A DNA stretch of 48,696 nt, taken from positions 1 through 48,696 of the forward strand of contig CAMLDW010000017.1 of NCBI GenBank assembly GCA_946479035.1, read 5' to 3'. Below are positions 15,209 through 23,926 of the stretch, piece by piece. The translations under genes and the position numbers were made by a program. A model generated the notes under the pieces. It did no database searches. It saw only the letters and a list, made by a program, of their open reading frames with translations, and was not told the DNA's origin. The stretch is from an uncultured Chthonomonadaceae bacterium. GTDB taxonomy: Bacteria > Armatimonadota > Fimbriimonadia > Fimbriimonadales > Fimbriimonadaceae. The first letter of the stretch is position 1; each line of letters opens with the position of its first letter.

Positions 15209-16147
15209 TCAGGCCGTGACGGGAGCTTCGACCTGTGCGAAGGTCGCCTTGAGCGACTCCGCGCTCTTCATCAGCCCTTCGCGCTCGGCGTCGGTCACGA
15301 CCGGCTCGAAGATATCCACCACGCCCTTGCGCCCGACCACGGTCGGCAGCGAGAGCGATATCTCCTTGATCCCGAGCTTTCCGGTCTGCGCGGCGCTGAC
15401 CGGCAGCAGGCGTCCGTCGTCCTTGGCGATCCCTTCGACGACCGCACGGATCGAGACGCCGACCGCGCGGCCCGCGCCGCCCTTTTGTGCGATGACGGTC
15501 GCGCCGGACTTTTTGGTGGCGTCGAAGAGCTGCGCCGCTAGCTCGTCCTTCCAGCCTGGGATCGACTTGATCGAGGCGCCGTTGATCGTCGCGCTCGACC
15601 AGATCGGCACCATCGAGTCGCCGTGCTCGCCGAGGATGAGCGCCTTGACGTCCATCGCGCCGACCTTGAAGTGGTCGGCGATGAGGCTGCGGAAGCGCGC
15701 GGTGTCCAGCACGGTGCCCAGCCCAAGGATCTGCGACTGCGGCAACAGCCCGCTCTTCACCGTGAGGTGCGTGAGGATGTCCACCGGGTTGCTGACGACC
15801 AGGACCGTCGCGCCGCTGGCCAGCTTGACCTTCTTCAGCTCGTCGAGGATGCCCCGGAACAGCCCGACGTTGCGGTTGATGAGGTCCAGGCGGCTCTCGT
15901 CCGGCTTGCGGCGCAGGCCGGCCGTGATCACGACGCAGTCGCTCCCCTCGCAGACCCCGTAGTCCCCTCCGCTGAAGGTCTGGTTCGCAGTCAGCGAGGC
16001 CCCGTGGCGCAGGTCGAGCGCCTCGCCCTGCGCGAGCTCCGCGTTCACGTCCATGAGCGCGATGTGGTTGACGACCCCGCCGAGCTGGAGCGCGTATGCC
16101 GCGTCCGAACCGACCCGCCCGCCTCCACCGATGATGCTGACTTTCAT
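15209..16147 (-). CDS. mdh: Lactate/malate dehydrogenase, malate-type residue
   Basis: 312 residues. NAD-dependent 2-hydroxyacid dehydrogenase. The Rossmann motif is VSIIGGGGRVGS, with Asp in ALMDVN favouring NAD over NADP. Catalytic elements are LDTARFR, SNPVDILTH and GEHGDSMVPIWS (catalytic His). At the substrate-specificity position the protein reads RRKPDESR: Arg as in malate dehydrogenases (xRKPG), not Gln as in lactate dehydrogenases (NQKPGE), but the usual Gly after KP is Asp and the following ESRLDL looks LDH-like. I therefore favour malate with moderate confidence. It stands alone downstream of argJ on the same strand, 47 bp away. Confidence 0.85.
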   Translation of the reverse strand: MKVSIIGGGGRVGSDAAYALQLGGVVNHIALMDVNAELAQGEALDLRHGASLTANQTFSGGDYGVCEGSDCVVITAGLRRKPDESRLDLINRNVGLFRGILDELKKVKLASGATVLVVSNPVDILTHLTVKSGLLPQSQILGLGTVLDTARFRSLIADHFKVGAMDVKALILGEHGDSMVPIWSSATINGASIKSIPGWKDELAAQLFDATKKSGATVIAQKGGAGRAVGVSIRAVVEGIAKDDGRLLPVSAAQTGKLGIKEISLSLPTVVGRKGVVDIFEPVVTDAEREGLMKSAESLKATFAQVEAPVTA

Positions 16148-16194
16148 GGCTGTTGGAGGGAGTTTAGCCGCGTCCGTGTGGGAGCCGTGAGTCC

Positions 16195-17343
16195 CTACGT
16201 GTGGTACTCGGCGTTGATGCGGACGTAGCCGTAGCCGAAGTCGCAGGTGTAGACCGTGGCCGTCTCCCCTTCGCCGAGCCGCAGGTCGATCACGACCTCC
16301 ACGGCCTTGAGCGCGGTCGAGGCCCGCTTCGGGTCGAAAGCGGCCGGCGCACCGCGCTCGAACAGCACGTGCGGCTCGCCGTTCGACCAAATGGTCAGCA
16401 CCGCCAGCTGCGGGTCGAACTTGACCCCCGCGCGGCCCGCGGCCGCGAGCACGCGGCCCCAGTTCGGGTCGCAGCCGAACATCGCTGTCTTGACGAGCGG
16501 CGAATCGGCGATCGTGCGCGCGATCCTCTTGGGATCGGCGGTCCCCGTCACGCGTACCTCGATCATCTTCGTCGCGCCCTCTCCGTCGCGCGCGATCTGT
16601 TTGGCCAGGCTGACGCAGACCTCTAAGAGCGCCGCGTCCAGCTCGCCGTCCGTCGGCTCTATTCCGCTCGCGCCGTTCGCGAGCGCAAGCACCATGTCGT
16701 TGGTCGACTCGTCCCCGTCCACGGTGAGGCAGTTGAAGCTCGCGTCCACGGCGCGCCGGAGCGCGGCGTCGAGCCTTTGTGCCGGCACTTGGAGGTCCGT
16801 GACGACGAACCCGAGCATCGTCGCCATGTTCGGGGCGATCATCCCTGATCCTTTCCCAGCGGCATAGACCGTTGCGTCGCGAACGGTTGCACAGGCACTC
16901 TTCTCGACCAAGTCGGTCGTAAGGATCGCCTCGAGGAACGGAGCCGGGCTATCCGACAGGCTCGCGGCGGCCTCGGCGATGCCCCGCTCGACCTTCGCCA
17001 TGTCGATCAACTGGCCGATGACCCCGGTTTGGGCCAGCGCGACCTCGCCAGGATGGAGGGCGAGCGCGTTGGCAGCGAGCTCGGCCATCCGCTTGGCGTC
17101 GCGCGCTCCCTGGTCGCCTGTGCAGCAGTTGGCGTTGCCGCTGTTGACGACTACGGCGCGCAGGGTGCCGCCCGATACGACCTGACGAGTGAAGTCCACG
17201 CTCGCGGCTCGAACGAGGTTCTGGGTGAACACGCCAGCCACCGAGGCGGGACGGTCGCTCACGATCAGGCCGATGTCGCGGCGCTTGTTCTTGAGCCCGC
17301 ACCGCACGCCTGCAAACTGGAAGCCCTTGGGCGTCACGGCCAC
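16195..17343 (-). CDS. argJ: Glutamate N-acetyltransferase ArgJ
   Basis: 382 residues. Moves the acetyl group from N-acetylornithine to glutamate, closing the acetyl cycle of arginine synthesis; some forms also use acetyl-CoA. The self-cleavage site is clear: APNMATMLGF, with the Thr of ATML as nucleophile of the beta chain. VVNSGNANCCTGDQG and FGCDPNWGRVLAAAGRAG are conserved blocks. The start overlaps the end of argC by 10 nt. The protein ends NAEYHT, the usual C-terminus. argB and argD are not in the window. Confidence 0.95.
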   Translation of the reverse strand: MAVTPKGFQFAGVRCGLKNKRRDIGLIVSDRPASVAGVFTQNLVRAASVDFTRQVVSGGTLRAVVVNSGNANCCTGDQGARDAKRMAELAANALALHPGEVALAQTGVIGQLIDMAKVERGIAEAAASLSDSPAPFLEAILTTDLVEKSACATVRDATVYAAGKGSGMIAPNMATMLGFVVTDLQVPAQRLDAALRRAVDASFNCLTVDGDESTNDMVLALANGASGIEPTDGELDAALLEVCVSLAKQIARDGEGATKMIEVRVTGTADPKRIARTIADSPLVKTAMFGCDPNWGRVLAAAGRAGVKFDPQLAVLTIWSNGEPHVLFERGAPAAFDPKRASTALKAVEVVIDLRLGEGETATVYTCDFGYGYVRINAEYHT

Positions 17344-18347
17344 ACGCCCTCGGTCGAAAGCCCAGAAGCCTCCGGCAGGCCGAACATCAGGTTCATGTTC
17401 TGCACTGCCTGCCCCGCGGCGCCCTTGACGAGGTTGTCTAGGACGCTCACGAGCACCGCGTGGCCCGTGCGCCGATCGAAGTCCGCAAAGAGCGCGCAGA
17501 CGTTGCTGCCGTGCACCTGCTTGGTCGAGGGCGGCGCGTCCTGGACGCGGACGAACGGCTCGCCTGCGTACGCCTTGCGCCAGCAGTCGGCGATCGCCGC
17601 CGCGTCGGCCCCCGGCGCTCCCGCGACGTGGATCGTCGCGCAGATGCCGCGCGCGATCGGCAGCAGGTGGGGCGTAAAACGCACTGGCCCGCCGAAGAGC
17701 TGCTCCATCTCAGGGACGTGCCGGTGGCCCGTGGTCATGTACGGCTTGAAGGAGCCGTGGAGCTCACCCAGGAGGTAGTCCGCCTCGGTCCTCGAGCGCC
17801 CCGCGCCTGACACGCCCGACTTCGCGTCCACCACCGGCACGCCCGTGATCAGGCCGGCGCGTGCGAGCGGCACCAGGGCTAGCAGGACCGCGGTCACGTA
17901 GCAGCCGGGGTTGGCGACGACCCTAGAGCCGGCGATCTCCGCTCGCTCGACGAGCTCAGGGAGTCCATAGGCGGGCCAGGGCGCGAGGCCGGGGCAGGCG
18001 TGCTCGACCCCGTACCATTCGGGGTAGAGCGAGGTGTCTCGCAGTCGAAAGTCGGCCGAGAGGTCGACGACCTTCATGCGCTCCGAGAGGGGGCCCGCCA
18101 CCTTCATTGCAAAGCCGTTCGGCTGGCACAGGAACGCGACGTCCGTGTCTAGGGAACCGGCCTCGAACCTTGAAAGCACCAGCGGGGAGGAGAGCCAAGG
18201 GCAAGCGGCGTTCAGGGGCGTCCCAGGCTGGCGTTCAGAGGTCGCGGCGGTCAGTTCCGCAAAGGGGTGCTGGCACAGCAAGCGCGCCAACTCGGCACCG
18301 GTATAGCCAGTGGCGCCGACGATCGCGGCACGGACGCGTGTTGCCAA
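17334..18347 (-). CDS. argC: N-acetyl-gamma-glutamyl-phosphate reductase
   Basis: 337 residues from a TTG at 18347 (MATRVRAAIVGATGYTG, the NADP-binding start). Reduces N-acetylglutamyl phosphate to the semialdehyde. The catalytic Cys lies in ANPGCYVTA, and KSGVSGAGR and GHRHVPEM are conserved. The open frame extends upstream without family similarity. TATCCT (18359-18354) ends 6 nt before the TTG, which supports this start. First gene of an argC-argJ operon. Confidence 0.94.
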   Translation of the reverse strand: MATRVRAAIVGATGYTGAELARLLCQHPFAELTAATSERQPGTPLNAACPWLSSPLVLSRFEAGSLDTDVAFLCQPNGFAMKVAGPLSERMKVVDLSADFRLRDTSLYPEWYGVEHACPGLAPWPAYGLPELVERAEIAGSRVVANPGCYVTAVLLALVPLARAGLITGVPVVDAKSGVSGAGRSRTEADYLLGELHGSFKPYMTTGHRHVPEMEQLFGGPVRFTPHLLPIARGICATIHVAGAPGADAAAIADCWRKAYAGEPFVRVQDAPPSTKQVHGSNVCALFADFDRRTGHAVLVSVLDNLVKGAAGQAVQNMNLMFGLPEASGLSTEGVWP

Positions 18348-18353
18348 GCGGAG

Positions 18354-18359
18354 AGGATA
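18354..18359 (-). promoter_or_regulatory. -10-like TATCCT before argC
   Basis: TATCCT ends 6 nt before the TTG start of argC, in the 19-bp gap after the prepilin gene. The placement fits a leaderless transcript. Confidence 0.45.
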
Positions 18360-18366
18360 CCTACGG

Positions 18367-19248
18367 CTATTCGAGGTCCCAGATGTACGCGGCGGGGTCG
18401 AAGATGCGGCCGGCCCAGTTCGGTTTGACATTGCAGCCGACCACGGCCTGGTCCAATGTGATGTGGCGCGCGTGGCCGTCGACGAAGATCGCGGAGAGGT
18501 GGTCGACGTGCCAGGGCCAGAGCCCTCCGGCGTTGGTCACGACCGCTTCGCCGTTGGATCCTCCCGGGTCGGTCTCCCACTCTTGGCTTTCCGTGTAGAA
18601 GGCGTCGTTCGGCAGGTTGTTAAACCGAAACGAGTCGTTGGGGAAAGATCCGTTATAGCGGCGACAAGGAGGGATGATCAGGTAGCTGCCGCCGCCTTGC
18701 GGGTTTCCATTCACGACCTCGTGGACGGAATCGCCGAAGAGGAGCATGTTGCCTGGGTCCGCGACGTCAGTCTGCGACCGGCTGAGCGCAAGCACGCTTC
18801 GGTTCTGCATGATCAGCGGCGAGAGGTAGAGGTAGTTGTAGCCGAGGTTCGTGTGCTTGGAGGCGGTGTAGTAGCGCGAGTAGGTGTCGCCTGGCACGAG
18901 GTCTGCGTCGAACACGGCCTGGCTGTCGGGCCTCTCGGTGTAGTCGCTCGGGCACTTGAAAACCGCGAACTCGCGGCCGTAGGGGAGCACAAGCTGCACC
19001 CAGGTGCGGTCCTCGGCGCTCGTAGCGTCGGCATTGGTCGAGTACTTGGCAAGGGCGTACCGGTCGTCGTAGTCGGACGCGTAGATGAGCGTGCTCAGCG
19101 TGACTTGCTTAAAGTTGCTGAGGCATACGCTGGCCTTGGCCTGCTCCTTCGCCCGCAGGAACACGGGCAACAGGATGCCCAAGAGGACCGCCACGATGGC
19201 GACCACGACCAGCACCTCGATCAGGGTGAACGCTCTTTTGCGCTCCAA
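18367..19248 (-). CDS. Type II prepilin, H-X9-DG family
   Basis: 293 residues from a TTG at 19248, chosen because it gives a short basic leader (LERKRA) before the prepilin peptidase motif FTLIEVL; cleavage would fall after Ala instead of the usual Gly. A hydrophobic helix follows (VLVVVAIVAVLLGILLPVF), then CLSNFKQV and ASDYDD. Near the C-terminus HVDHLSAIFVDG matches the H-X9-DG signature of prepilin-type processing-associated proteins, which are abundant in Armatimonadota and Planctomycetes. AGG lies 9 nt upstream. A TATACT -10 candidate is inside the end of the GNAT gene. Confidence 0.88.
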   Translation of the reverse strand: MERKRAFTLIEVLVVVAIVAVLLGILLPVFLRAKEQAKASVCLSNFKQVTLSTLIYASDYDDRYALAKYSTNADATSAEDRTWVQLVLPYGREFAVFKCPSDYTERPDSQAVFDADLVPGDTYSRYYTASKHTNLGYNYLYLSPLIMQNRSVLALSRSQTDVADPGNMLLFGDSVHEVVNGNPQGGGSYLIIPPCRRYNGSFPNDSFRFNNLPNDAFYTESQEWETDPGGSNGEAVVTNAGGLWPWHVDHLSAIFVDGHARHITLDQAVVGCNVKPNWAGRIFDPAAYIWDLE

Positions 19249-19270
19249 TGTTCTGAACCTGCCGTGCTGT

Positions 19271-20059
19271 TCAGTCCAGTATATCACCGGTCTCTTCCGG
19301 GGAGATCGTATAGGCGTCGACTTTGCCCACACGCTCGAACCCGAGGCGTGTATACCACGCTACAAGGTCTTGTGCGCACTGGAGGACGACCGGCCTGCCT
19401 GAGGCCGTCGCAGCGGTCTGGACCGCGCGCACGAGACTGGTCCCCAGCCCCTTGCCTCGAAGCTCGGGCCTGACGCACAGGTTGAAGAGCCCGACCGCGC
19501 CCGGGGTCTCGACCAGCATCACGGCCCCCTCGGGCCTTTCCGCCGGGCCGACCGCCCAGATCGTATGGGGCGAGGCGGCGGTGGCGGCGGCGATCCCTTC
19601 TCGCGCCTCGCTCGGCATGCTCCAAAAGAACTGCTTGGACATGAACGCAGCGATGGACCTCCTCTCGTCCGGGTCTGTCACCCCTCTGGCGCCGGCGTCG
19701 GTGGGGCCCTCCACCCCTTTTGCGAAGAGGGAGACCAGCGACTGCCTCTTTTCAAACCCCGCGGCCCCGAGCGCGGCAGGGAACGACTGCGGGCTGTCCC
19801 CCGTGATGACGAAGACGTAAAAGCCGGGGCACTCCTCCGCCTGCCTCACAAGGTTGTCCACCGTTTGGTTGAGATCGCCCTCGCCGAGCTCGAAGCCGGC
19901 CGCAAAGTTGCAGAACGAGAACGGGCCGGGGCCCCGCACCAGCACATAGCCGCCGGGCCTCGTGACGACCGACCCGCGCACGGGCGCGACGAGCCCGAGG
20001 TAGGTCGCGAGCGCGTTCTCTCGCACTATGATCGCAGGGCTCAGAGCACTACGCTCCAT
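19271..20059 (-). CDS. GNAT-family N-acetyltransferase
   Basis: 262 residues from an ATG at 20059 inside the last 19 nt of the upstream hydrolase gene. The C-terminal half is a GNAT domain: FNLCVRPELRGKGLGTSLVRAV holds the acetyl-CoA pyrophosphate loop (RGKGLG), and WYTRLGFERVG is the usual final strand. The N-terminal half may be a second, degenerate GNAT fold. Substrate unknown. A frame from 20395 exists, but it is antisense-like and overlaps the hydrolase; the chosen start avoids that. Confidence 0.75.
   Translation of the reverse strand: MERSALSPAIIVRENALATYLGLVAPVRGSVVTRPGGYVLVRGPGPFSFCNFAAGFELGEGDLNQTVDNLVRQAEECPGFYVFVITGDSPQSFPAALGAAGFEKRQSLVSLFAKGVEGPTDAGARGVTDPDERRSIAAFMSKQFFWSMPSEAREGIAAATAASPHTIWAVGPAERPEGAVMLVETPGAVGLFNLCVRPELRGKGLGTSLVRAVQTAATASGRPVVLQCAQDLVAWYTRLGFERVGKVDAYTISPEETGDILD
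19279..19284 (-). promoter_or_regulatory. Candidate -10 (TATACT) for the prepilin gene
   Basis: TATACT on the minus strand lies 30 nt upstream of the TTG at 19248, within the last codons of the GNAT gene, so the prepilin could be transcribed on its own. Confidence 0.35.
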
Positions 20060-21240
20060 AGCAGTCCCCAGGTCGTGCGCTTGCGCAGAACCGACACGCC
20101 GATCGCCAGGTTCTTGCTGACCGTATGCCCGATGAACCCCTCGCCGCCGCGCGGGGTCACAAGGAGCGCCGCGAACGTTTCGCCGTTCGAGCGGAGCCGC
20201 CAGACGTCGAGCCCGGCCATGACCTGCAGGCCGGTCACATCGTTGAACTCGAGCCCCCACCGGATCGTGGGTGCGTAGAGGCTGCCCGGCGCGGCGAAGC
20301 CCGGCCCGCGGAAGGTCTGGATGAAGAAGCGCGAGATCGTCGCCATCAGCTTGTCCTGGACCAGCGCGCCTCCGTAGTGGCCCGTGTCGAGCCACGTCAC
20401 CTGACAGCTGCCGAGCCCGGCCACGAGCTTTTCTGCGTCGGCAGGCGGCATCACGCTATCGAACTTGGCGGCGATGACGAAGCTCGGCCGCTTGTCCTTG
20501 GGGTCGAGGTAGGCCAGCGGCTCGATCGGTTGGAGCTCGGCGCGCAGGCGGTCTTCCGTGTAGCCTTTCTTGCGAAGCTCCTCGCGCTGCGTGACGACGC
20601 GCGAGGAGTGCCACAGGATGTGTGCGATGTCCGCTCCGCCGAGCAGGAAGCTGCTCGCGGCGAACCGCGGCTCGACGGCGAAGCAGAGCTCGCTGACGAG
20701 CGCCCCGAGGCTCGTGCCGCCGATCCCGATCTGGTCGTGGCGGAACTCGTTGCGCGAGACGATCCAATCGACGGCCCTGCGCACGTCCAGCACGCTCTGG
20801 AGCATGGTCGCCTTGAGCTTTTCCGTGTCCGGCTCGACCGCGAGCTGGCCGGAGACCTTGCCCTGGGGTGTGCGGTCGAGGTGGTAGGGGAGCGGGACGA
20901 TCACCGAGGCGATGCCGCCCTTGGCGAGCCGCTGGGCGACGTTGCGCTCCAGGCTCACGTCGGTCGCGCCCCAATAGTGGAGCAGGACCACGACGGGGAC
21001 AGGGCCGAACGTACCCGTCGGCATGATCACGCGCAGCCTGACCGTGTCGTTGACCGGATACTCGGTGACGACGGCGCTGGGGAAGGAGACGGAGTACTCG
21101 TTGAAGAACTCGCTGCGGGCGACTTCGCGCCAGGGATCGAAGTCGATTCTGGGCGGTGGTTGCGTGACCGAGAGGTCCTGAGCCAAAGTGGGGAGCGCCA
21201 ACGCCGCCCACAGGAACCCAGCTATGAACGCCCTGGTCAT
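20041..21240 (-). CDS. Secreted alpha/beta hydrolase
   Basis: 399 residues from the ATG at 21240 (GAAGG 5 nt upstream). A signal peptide ends in ALALPTLAQ. The alpha/beta hydrolase core shows VVVLLHYWGATD (oxyanion region), the nucleophile elbow GIGGTSLGALV with Ser, a late Asp (AAKFDSVMPP) and His in DTGHYGG, giving a full Ser-Asp-His set. This fits dienelactone-hydrolase or acetyl-xylan-esterase-like enzymes; substrate unknown. A C-terminal extension of about 80 residues has beta character. Its 5' end overlaps the 5' end of the divergent gene at 21224 by 17 nt. Confidence 0.78.
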   Translation of the reverse strand: MTRAFIAGFLWAALALPTLAQDLSVTQPPPRIDFDPWREVARSEFFNEYSVSFPSAVVTEYPVNDTVRLRVIMPTGTFGPVPVVVLLHYWGATDVSLERNVAQRLAKGGIASVIVPLPYHLDRTPQGKVSGQLAVEPDTEKLKATMLQSVLDVRRAVDWIVSRNEFRHDQIGIGGTSLGALVSELCFAVEPRFAASSFLLGGADIAHILWHSSRVVTQREELRKKGYTEDRLRAELQPIEPLAYLDPKDKRPSFVIAAKFDSVMPPADAEKLVAGLGSCQVTWLDTGHYGGALVQDKLMATISRFFIQTFRGPGFAAPGSLYAPTIRWGLEFNDVTGLQVMAGLDVWRLRSNGETFAALLVTPRGGEGFIGHTVSKNLAIGVSVLRKRTTWGLLWSVVL

Positions 21241-23221
21241 CGCAGCCTTCGCCATCGCCCAAGCCCAGCCAGCCCCAAGTTTAGACAACCGGTTCGACGA
21301 CGCGCTCGGCGCGGCGGGACTCTCCACCAAGACCGCGCGGTTTGACCCTGGGATCCTCTCGCTGTACGGGCAGGGCGAGTTCTCCGCGCTCTACTACAGC
21401 GCGCTGCGCGACAACCCTTGGCGGGTGCCTTTCTACATGGAGATGAACCGGCGGCTGCTGGCTGCCACGAAGAGCGATCCGGCGGAGACGGTCTCGATCC
21501 TCTCGCGGCTTTCCGGCCAGGGCAGCCGGCGCTCCTTGCTCGCCAGCCCGATCGCGCGCAGCCTGCAGCTCGCCAGCGAAGAGGACTCGCTGACCAAGGC
21601 GCTGGAGGAGATGAAGAAGCAGGGGATCCTGGCCGGCAGCGTGCCGAACCTCGCAGGCGTGCCTGGCGCGGTGCAGACAGCGGCGGCGCTCATCCTCTAC
21701 ACGGCGATGGACACAGTCCGCTACCGCCGCGCGGCCTTCGCGAACGTCGACGACCTGGACGAGGCGTACGACCGCGAAGTCACCGTGCAACCGACCGAGG
21801 ACGACCCACAGGTCTACCAAGAGCTCGTCGCGTTCTACCGTACTGTCGAGATGAACTACCTCTACGCCGCGGCGCAGGACATGGCCGCCGCAGTCGAAAA
21901 AGCGCAGGAGACCGCGCAGACCGTCTCGGCCTCCGAGAGCTACGGGCTCCAGATCGAGACGATATGGGGCCGAATCGTACTGAGCGGCGGCGGCGATTCG
22001 CGCTACAAGGGCGACGGCTCGATGCTCGTGATCGACACGGGCGGCAACGACGTCTACGAGGACGCGCCTTCGAACGACTCGGTCAGCAACTGGCTGAGCG
22101 TGGTGATCGACACGAACGGCGACGACAAGTACGTCTCTGACAAGGCTCTGGAGGAGTCGAGCGTCGCCGACTTTGCCAACAGGAAGACGGGCCGCGCCAA
22201 GCCTGGCCCGTGCAGCGCGACGTTCGGGCTCACCTTCCTGATGGACAGCCGCGGAAACGACGTGTACCGCACGCACAAGTCGGGCCTCGGTTCCGCCTCG
22301 TTCGGCGTGGCGGCGCTGATCGACAAGGAGGGGAACGACACTTACGACTCCTACGCGGACTCGGAGGGGTTTGCGAAGTTCGGGATCGGCCTGCTCGAGG
22401 ACGACGCCGGCAACGACCGCTACCTGGGGTTCACGCAGATCCAAGGCGTCGGGCTGACTGGGGGAACCGGCGCGCTGATCGACCGCACGGGCGACGACGT
22501 TTACATGGCCAACGACGTGATCATCGACTTTCCCTCGCCGCAGTCGGCGCAGCACAACGTGAGCATGGCGCAGGGGGCGGGGTACGGGTTTCGCAGCGAC
22601 TACTTCACCGGGCACAGCCTGAGCGGCGGAGTCGGCATCCTGTACGACCAGGAGGGGAAGGACACCTACAACTGCGCGGTGTTCGGCCAGGGCACTGGGT
22701 ATTGGCAGGGCGTCGGGGTCCTTTGGGACGAGAAGGGGGACGACACCTACCACGGGCTTTGGTACGTGCAGGGCGCGGCGGCGCACTACGCGGTCGGGTA
22801 CCTGGAGGACCTGGCGGGCGCGGACGTGTACGTCGCGGATATGAACATGGCTCAGGGCGCAGGGCACGACTTCAGCGTCGGTTACCTGCTCGACCGCTCG
22901 GGCAGCGACAACTATACGGCTCCGAACCTCTCGCTGGGGGCGGGGAACTCCAACGGGATCGGGGTGTTCGTGGACTTCGAGGGGGACGACCGGTACGCGT
23001 CTTCCGGCATCACGCTCGGCAAGGCGAGCGAGTCCACGAAGGGCTCGGTCCGCGAGCGGGCGCTCTGCCTGGGCCTGTTCATCGACCTGGGCGGGGACGA
23101 CACGTATCCTCAGTCGGCGACGTGGGCCAAGGACGGGGTGCGCGTGGCGAACTGGACCGACAAAGGGCCGTATCCCGCCGAAAGCCAGGTGGGGGTCTTC
23201 TGGGACGGAGGCTCCCGGTAG
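21224..23221 (+). CDS. Secreted protein with 12 D-G-D-Y repeats
   Basis: 665 residues; ATG at 21224 with AGGAA 7 nt upstream and a signal peptide (MNALVIAAFAIAQAQ). Residues about 1-260 are mostly helical with no recognised domain. From about 270 to 640 there are 12 copies of D-x-x-G-[ND]-D-x-Y, such as DTGGNDVY, DKEGNDTY, DEKGDDTY and DFEGDDRY. Where regular they are 26-28 residues apart and linked by glycine-rich QGxG...GVGxL segments. This predicts a beta-helix or beta-roll with Asp-rich turns, probably calcium-binding, resembling but not matching RTX nonapeptides. Likely a surface or secreted structural protein. Twelve bp separate it from the rhomboid gene. Confidence 0.75.
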   Translation: MNALVIAAFAIAQAQPAPSLDNRFDDALGAAGLSTKTARFDPGILSLYGQGEFSALYYSALRDNPWRVPFYMEMNRRLLAATKSDPAETVSILSRLSGQGSRRSLLASPIARSLQLASEEDSLTKALEEMKKQGILAGSVPNLAGVPGAVQTAAALILYTAMDTVRYRRAAFANVDDLDEAYDREVTVQPTEDDPQVYQELVAFYRTVEMNYLYAAAQDMAAAVEKAQETAQTVSASESYGLQIETIWGRIVLSGGGDSRYKGDGSMLVIDTGGNDVYEDAPSNDSVSNWLSVVIDTNGDDKYVSDKALEESSVADFANRKTGRAKPGPCSATFGLTFLMDSRGNDVYRTHKSGLGSASFGVAALIDKEGNDTYDSYADSEGFAKFGIGLLEDDAGNDRYLGFTQIQGVGLTGGTGALIDRTGDDVYMANDVIIDFPSPQSAQHNVSMAQGAGYGFRSDYFTGHSLSGGVGILYDQEGKDTYNCAVFGQGTGYWQGVGVLWDEKGDDTYHGLWYVQGAAAHYAVGYLEDLAGADVYVADMNMAQGAGHDFSVGYLLDRSGSDNYTAPNLSLGAGNSNGIGVFVDFEGDDRYASSGITLGKASESTKGSVRERALCLGLFIDLGGDDTYPQSATWAKDGVRVANWTDKGPYPAESQVGVFWDGGSR

Positions 23222-23233
23222 ACTCCGAGCCCG

Positions 23234-23926
23234 ATGATCCCCCTCCGCGATAACCTAGAATCGCGCGAGAAACCGTTCGTTACCTGGACGCTGATCGGGC
23301 TCAACGTCTTCCTCTTTTTGTGGGACCGGGAATGGTCTTTCAGCGGCCACTCGATCGTCTTTGCCGACCTGGCGATGCGGCCGACGGAGGTCATCGCGGC
23401 GCTGAGCGGTCGCGGGGACCCGCTCGAGCTGGGGAAGGTGTTCACGAGCATGTTCCTGCACGGTTCGCCGTGGCACCTGATCGGCAACATGCTGTACCTG
23501 TTCGCTTTCGGGGAGAACGTGGAGAACGCACTCGGGGGGTTCCGGTTCGCGGTGTACTACTTGTTTTGGGGCGTTGTGGCGGCGGCGGCGCACGTCTTCA
23601 TCAATTCGCACTCGCCGATCCCGACGCTGGGTGCATCAGGGGCGATCGGCGGAGTGCTCGGGTGCTATCTCTTGTTGTTCCCTGGTAACCGGATGCAGGT
23701 CGTGATCCCTCCCGTAGTGTTCCTCGTGTTCGCGTTCCCGGCTTGGGCGCTGCTGCTGCTCTGGTTCGTGTTCCAGGTCGCTTTCCCACAGGCGGGGGTC
23801 GCAAACTGGGCGCACGCGGGGGGCTTCCTGGCGGGCATGGTGACGGTGCTGGTCGCGGGCGGGCGCAACAAGATCCTAAAAGGAACGGTGTTCAAGAAAG
23901 TGGAGCTGGAGGACGACCTTGCCTAA
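23234..23926 (+). CDS. Rhomboid-family intramembrane serine protease
   Basis: 230 residues with six or so membrane segments. The catalytic dyad is visible: Ser in GASGAIGG and His in WAHAGGFLAG. The conserved FLHGSPWHLIGNMLYL block (helix 2) is complete, so it should be active. Rhomboids cut transmembrane helices of substrates within the membrane. It opens a run of overlapping plus-strand genes (rhomboid-DUF5693-csaB and so on). Its last 8 nt overlap the next gene. Confidence 0.9.
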   Translation: MIPLRDNLESREKPFVTWTLIGLNVFLFLWDREWSFSGHSIVFADLAMRPTEVIAALSGRGDPLELGKVFTSMFLHGSPWHLIGNMLYLFAFGENVENALGGFRFAVYYLFWGVVAAAAHVFINSHSPIPTLGASGAIGGVLGCYLLLFPGNRMQVVIPPVVFLVFAFPAWALLLLWFVFQVAFPQAGVANWAHAGGFLAGMVTVLVAGGRNKILKGTVFKKVELEDDLA

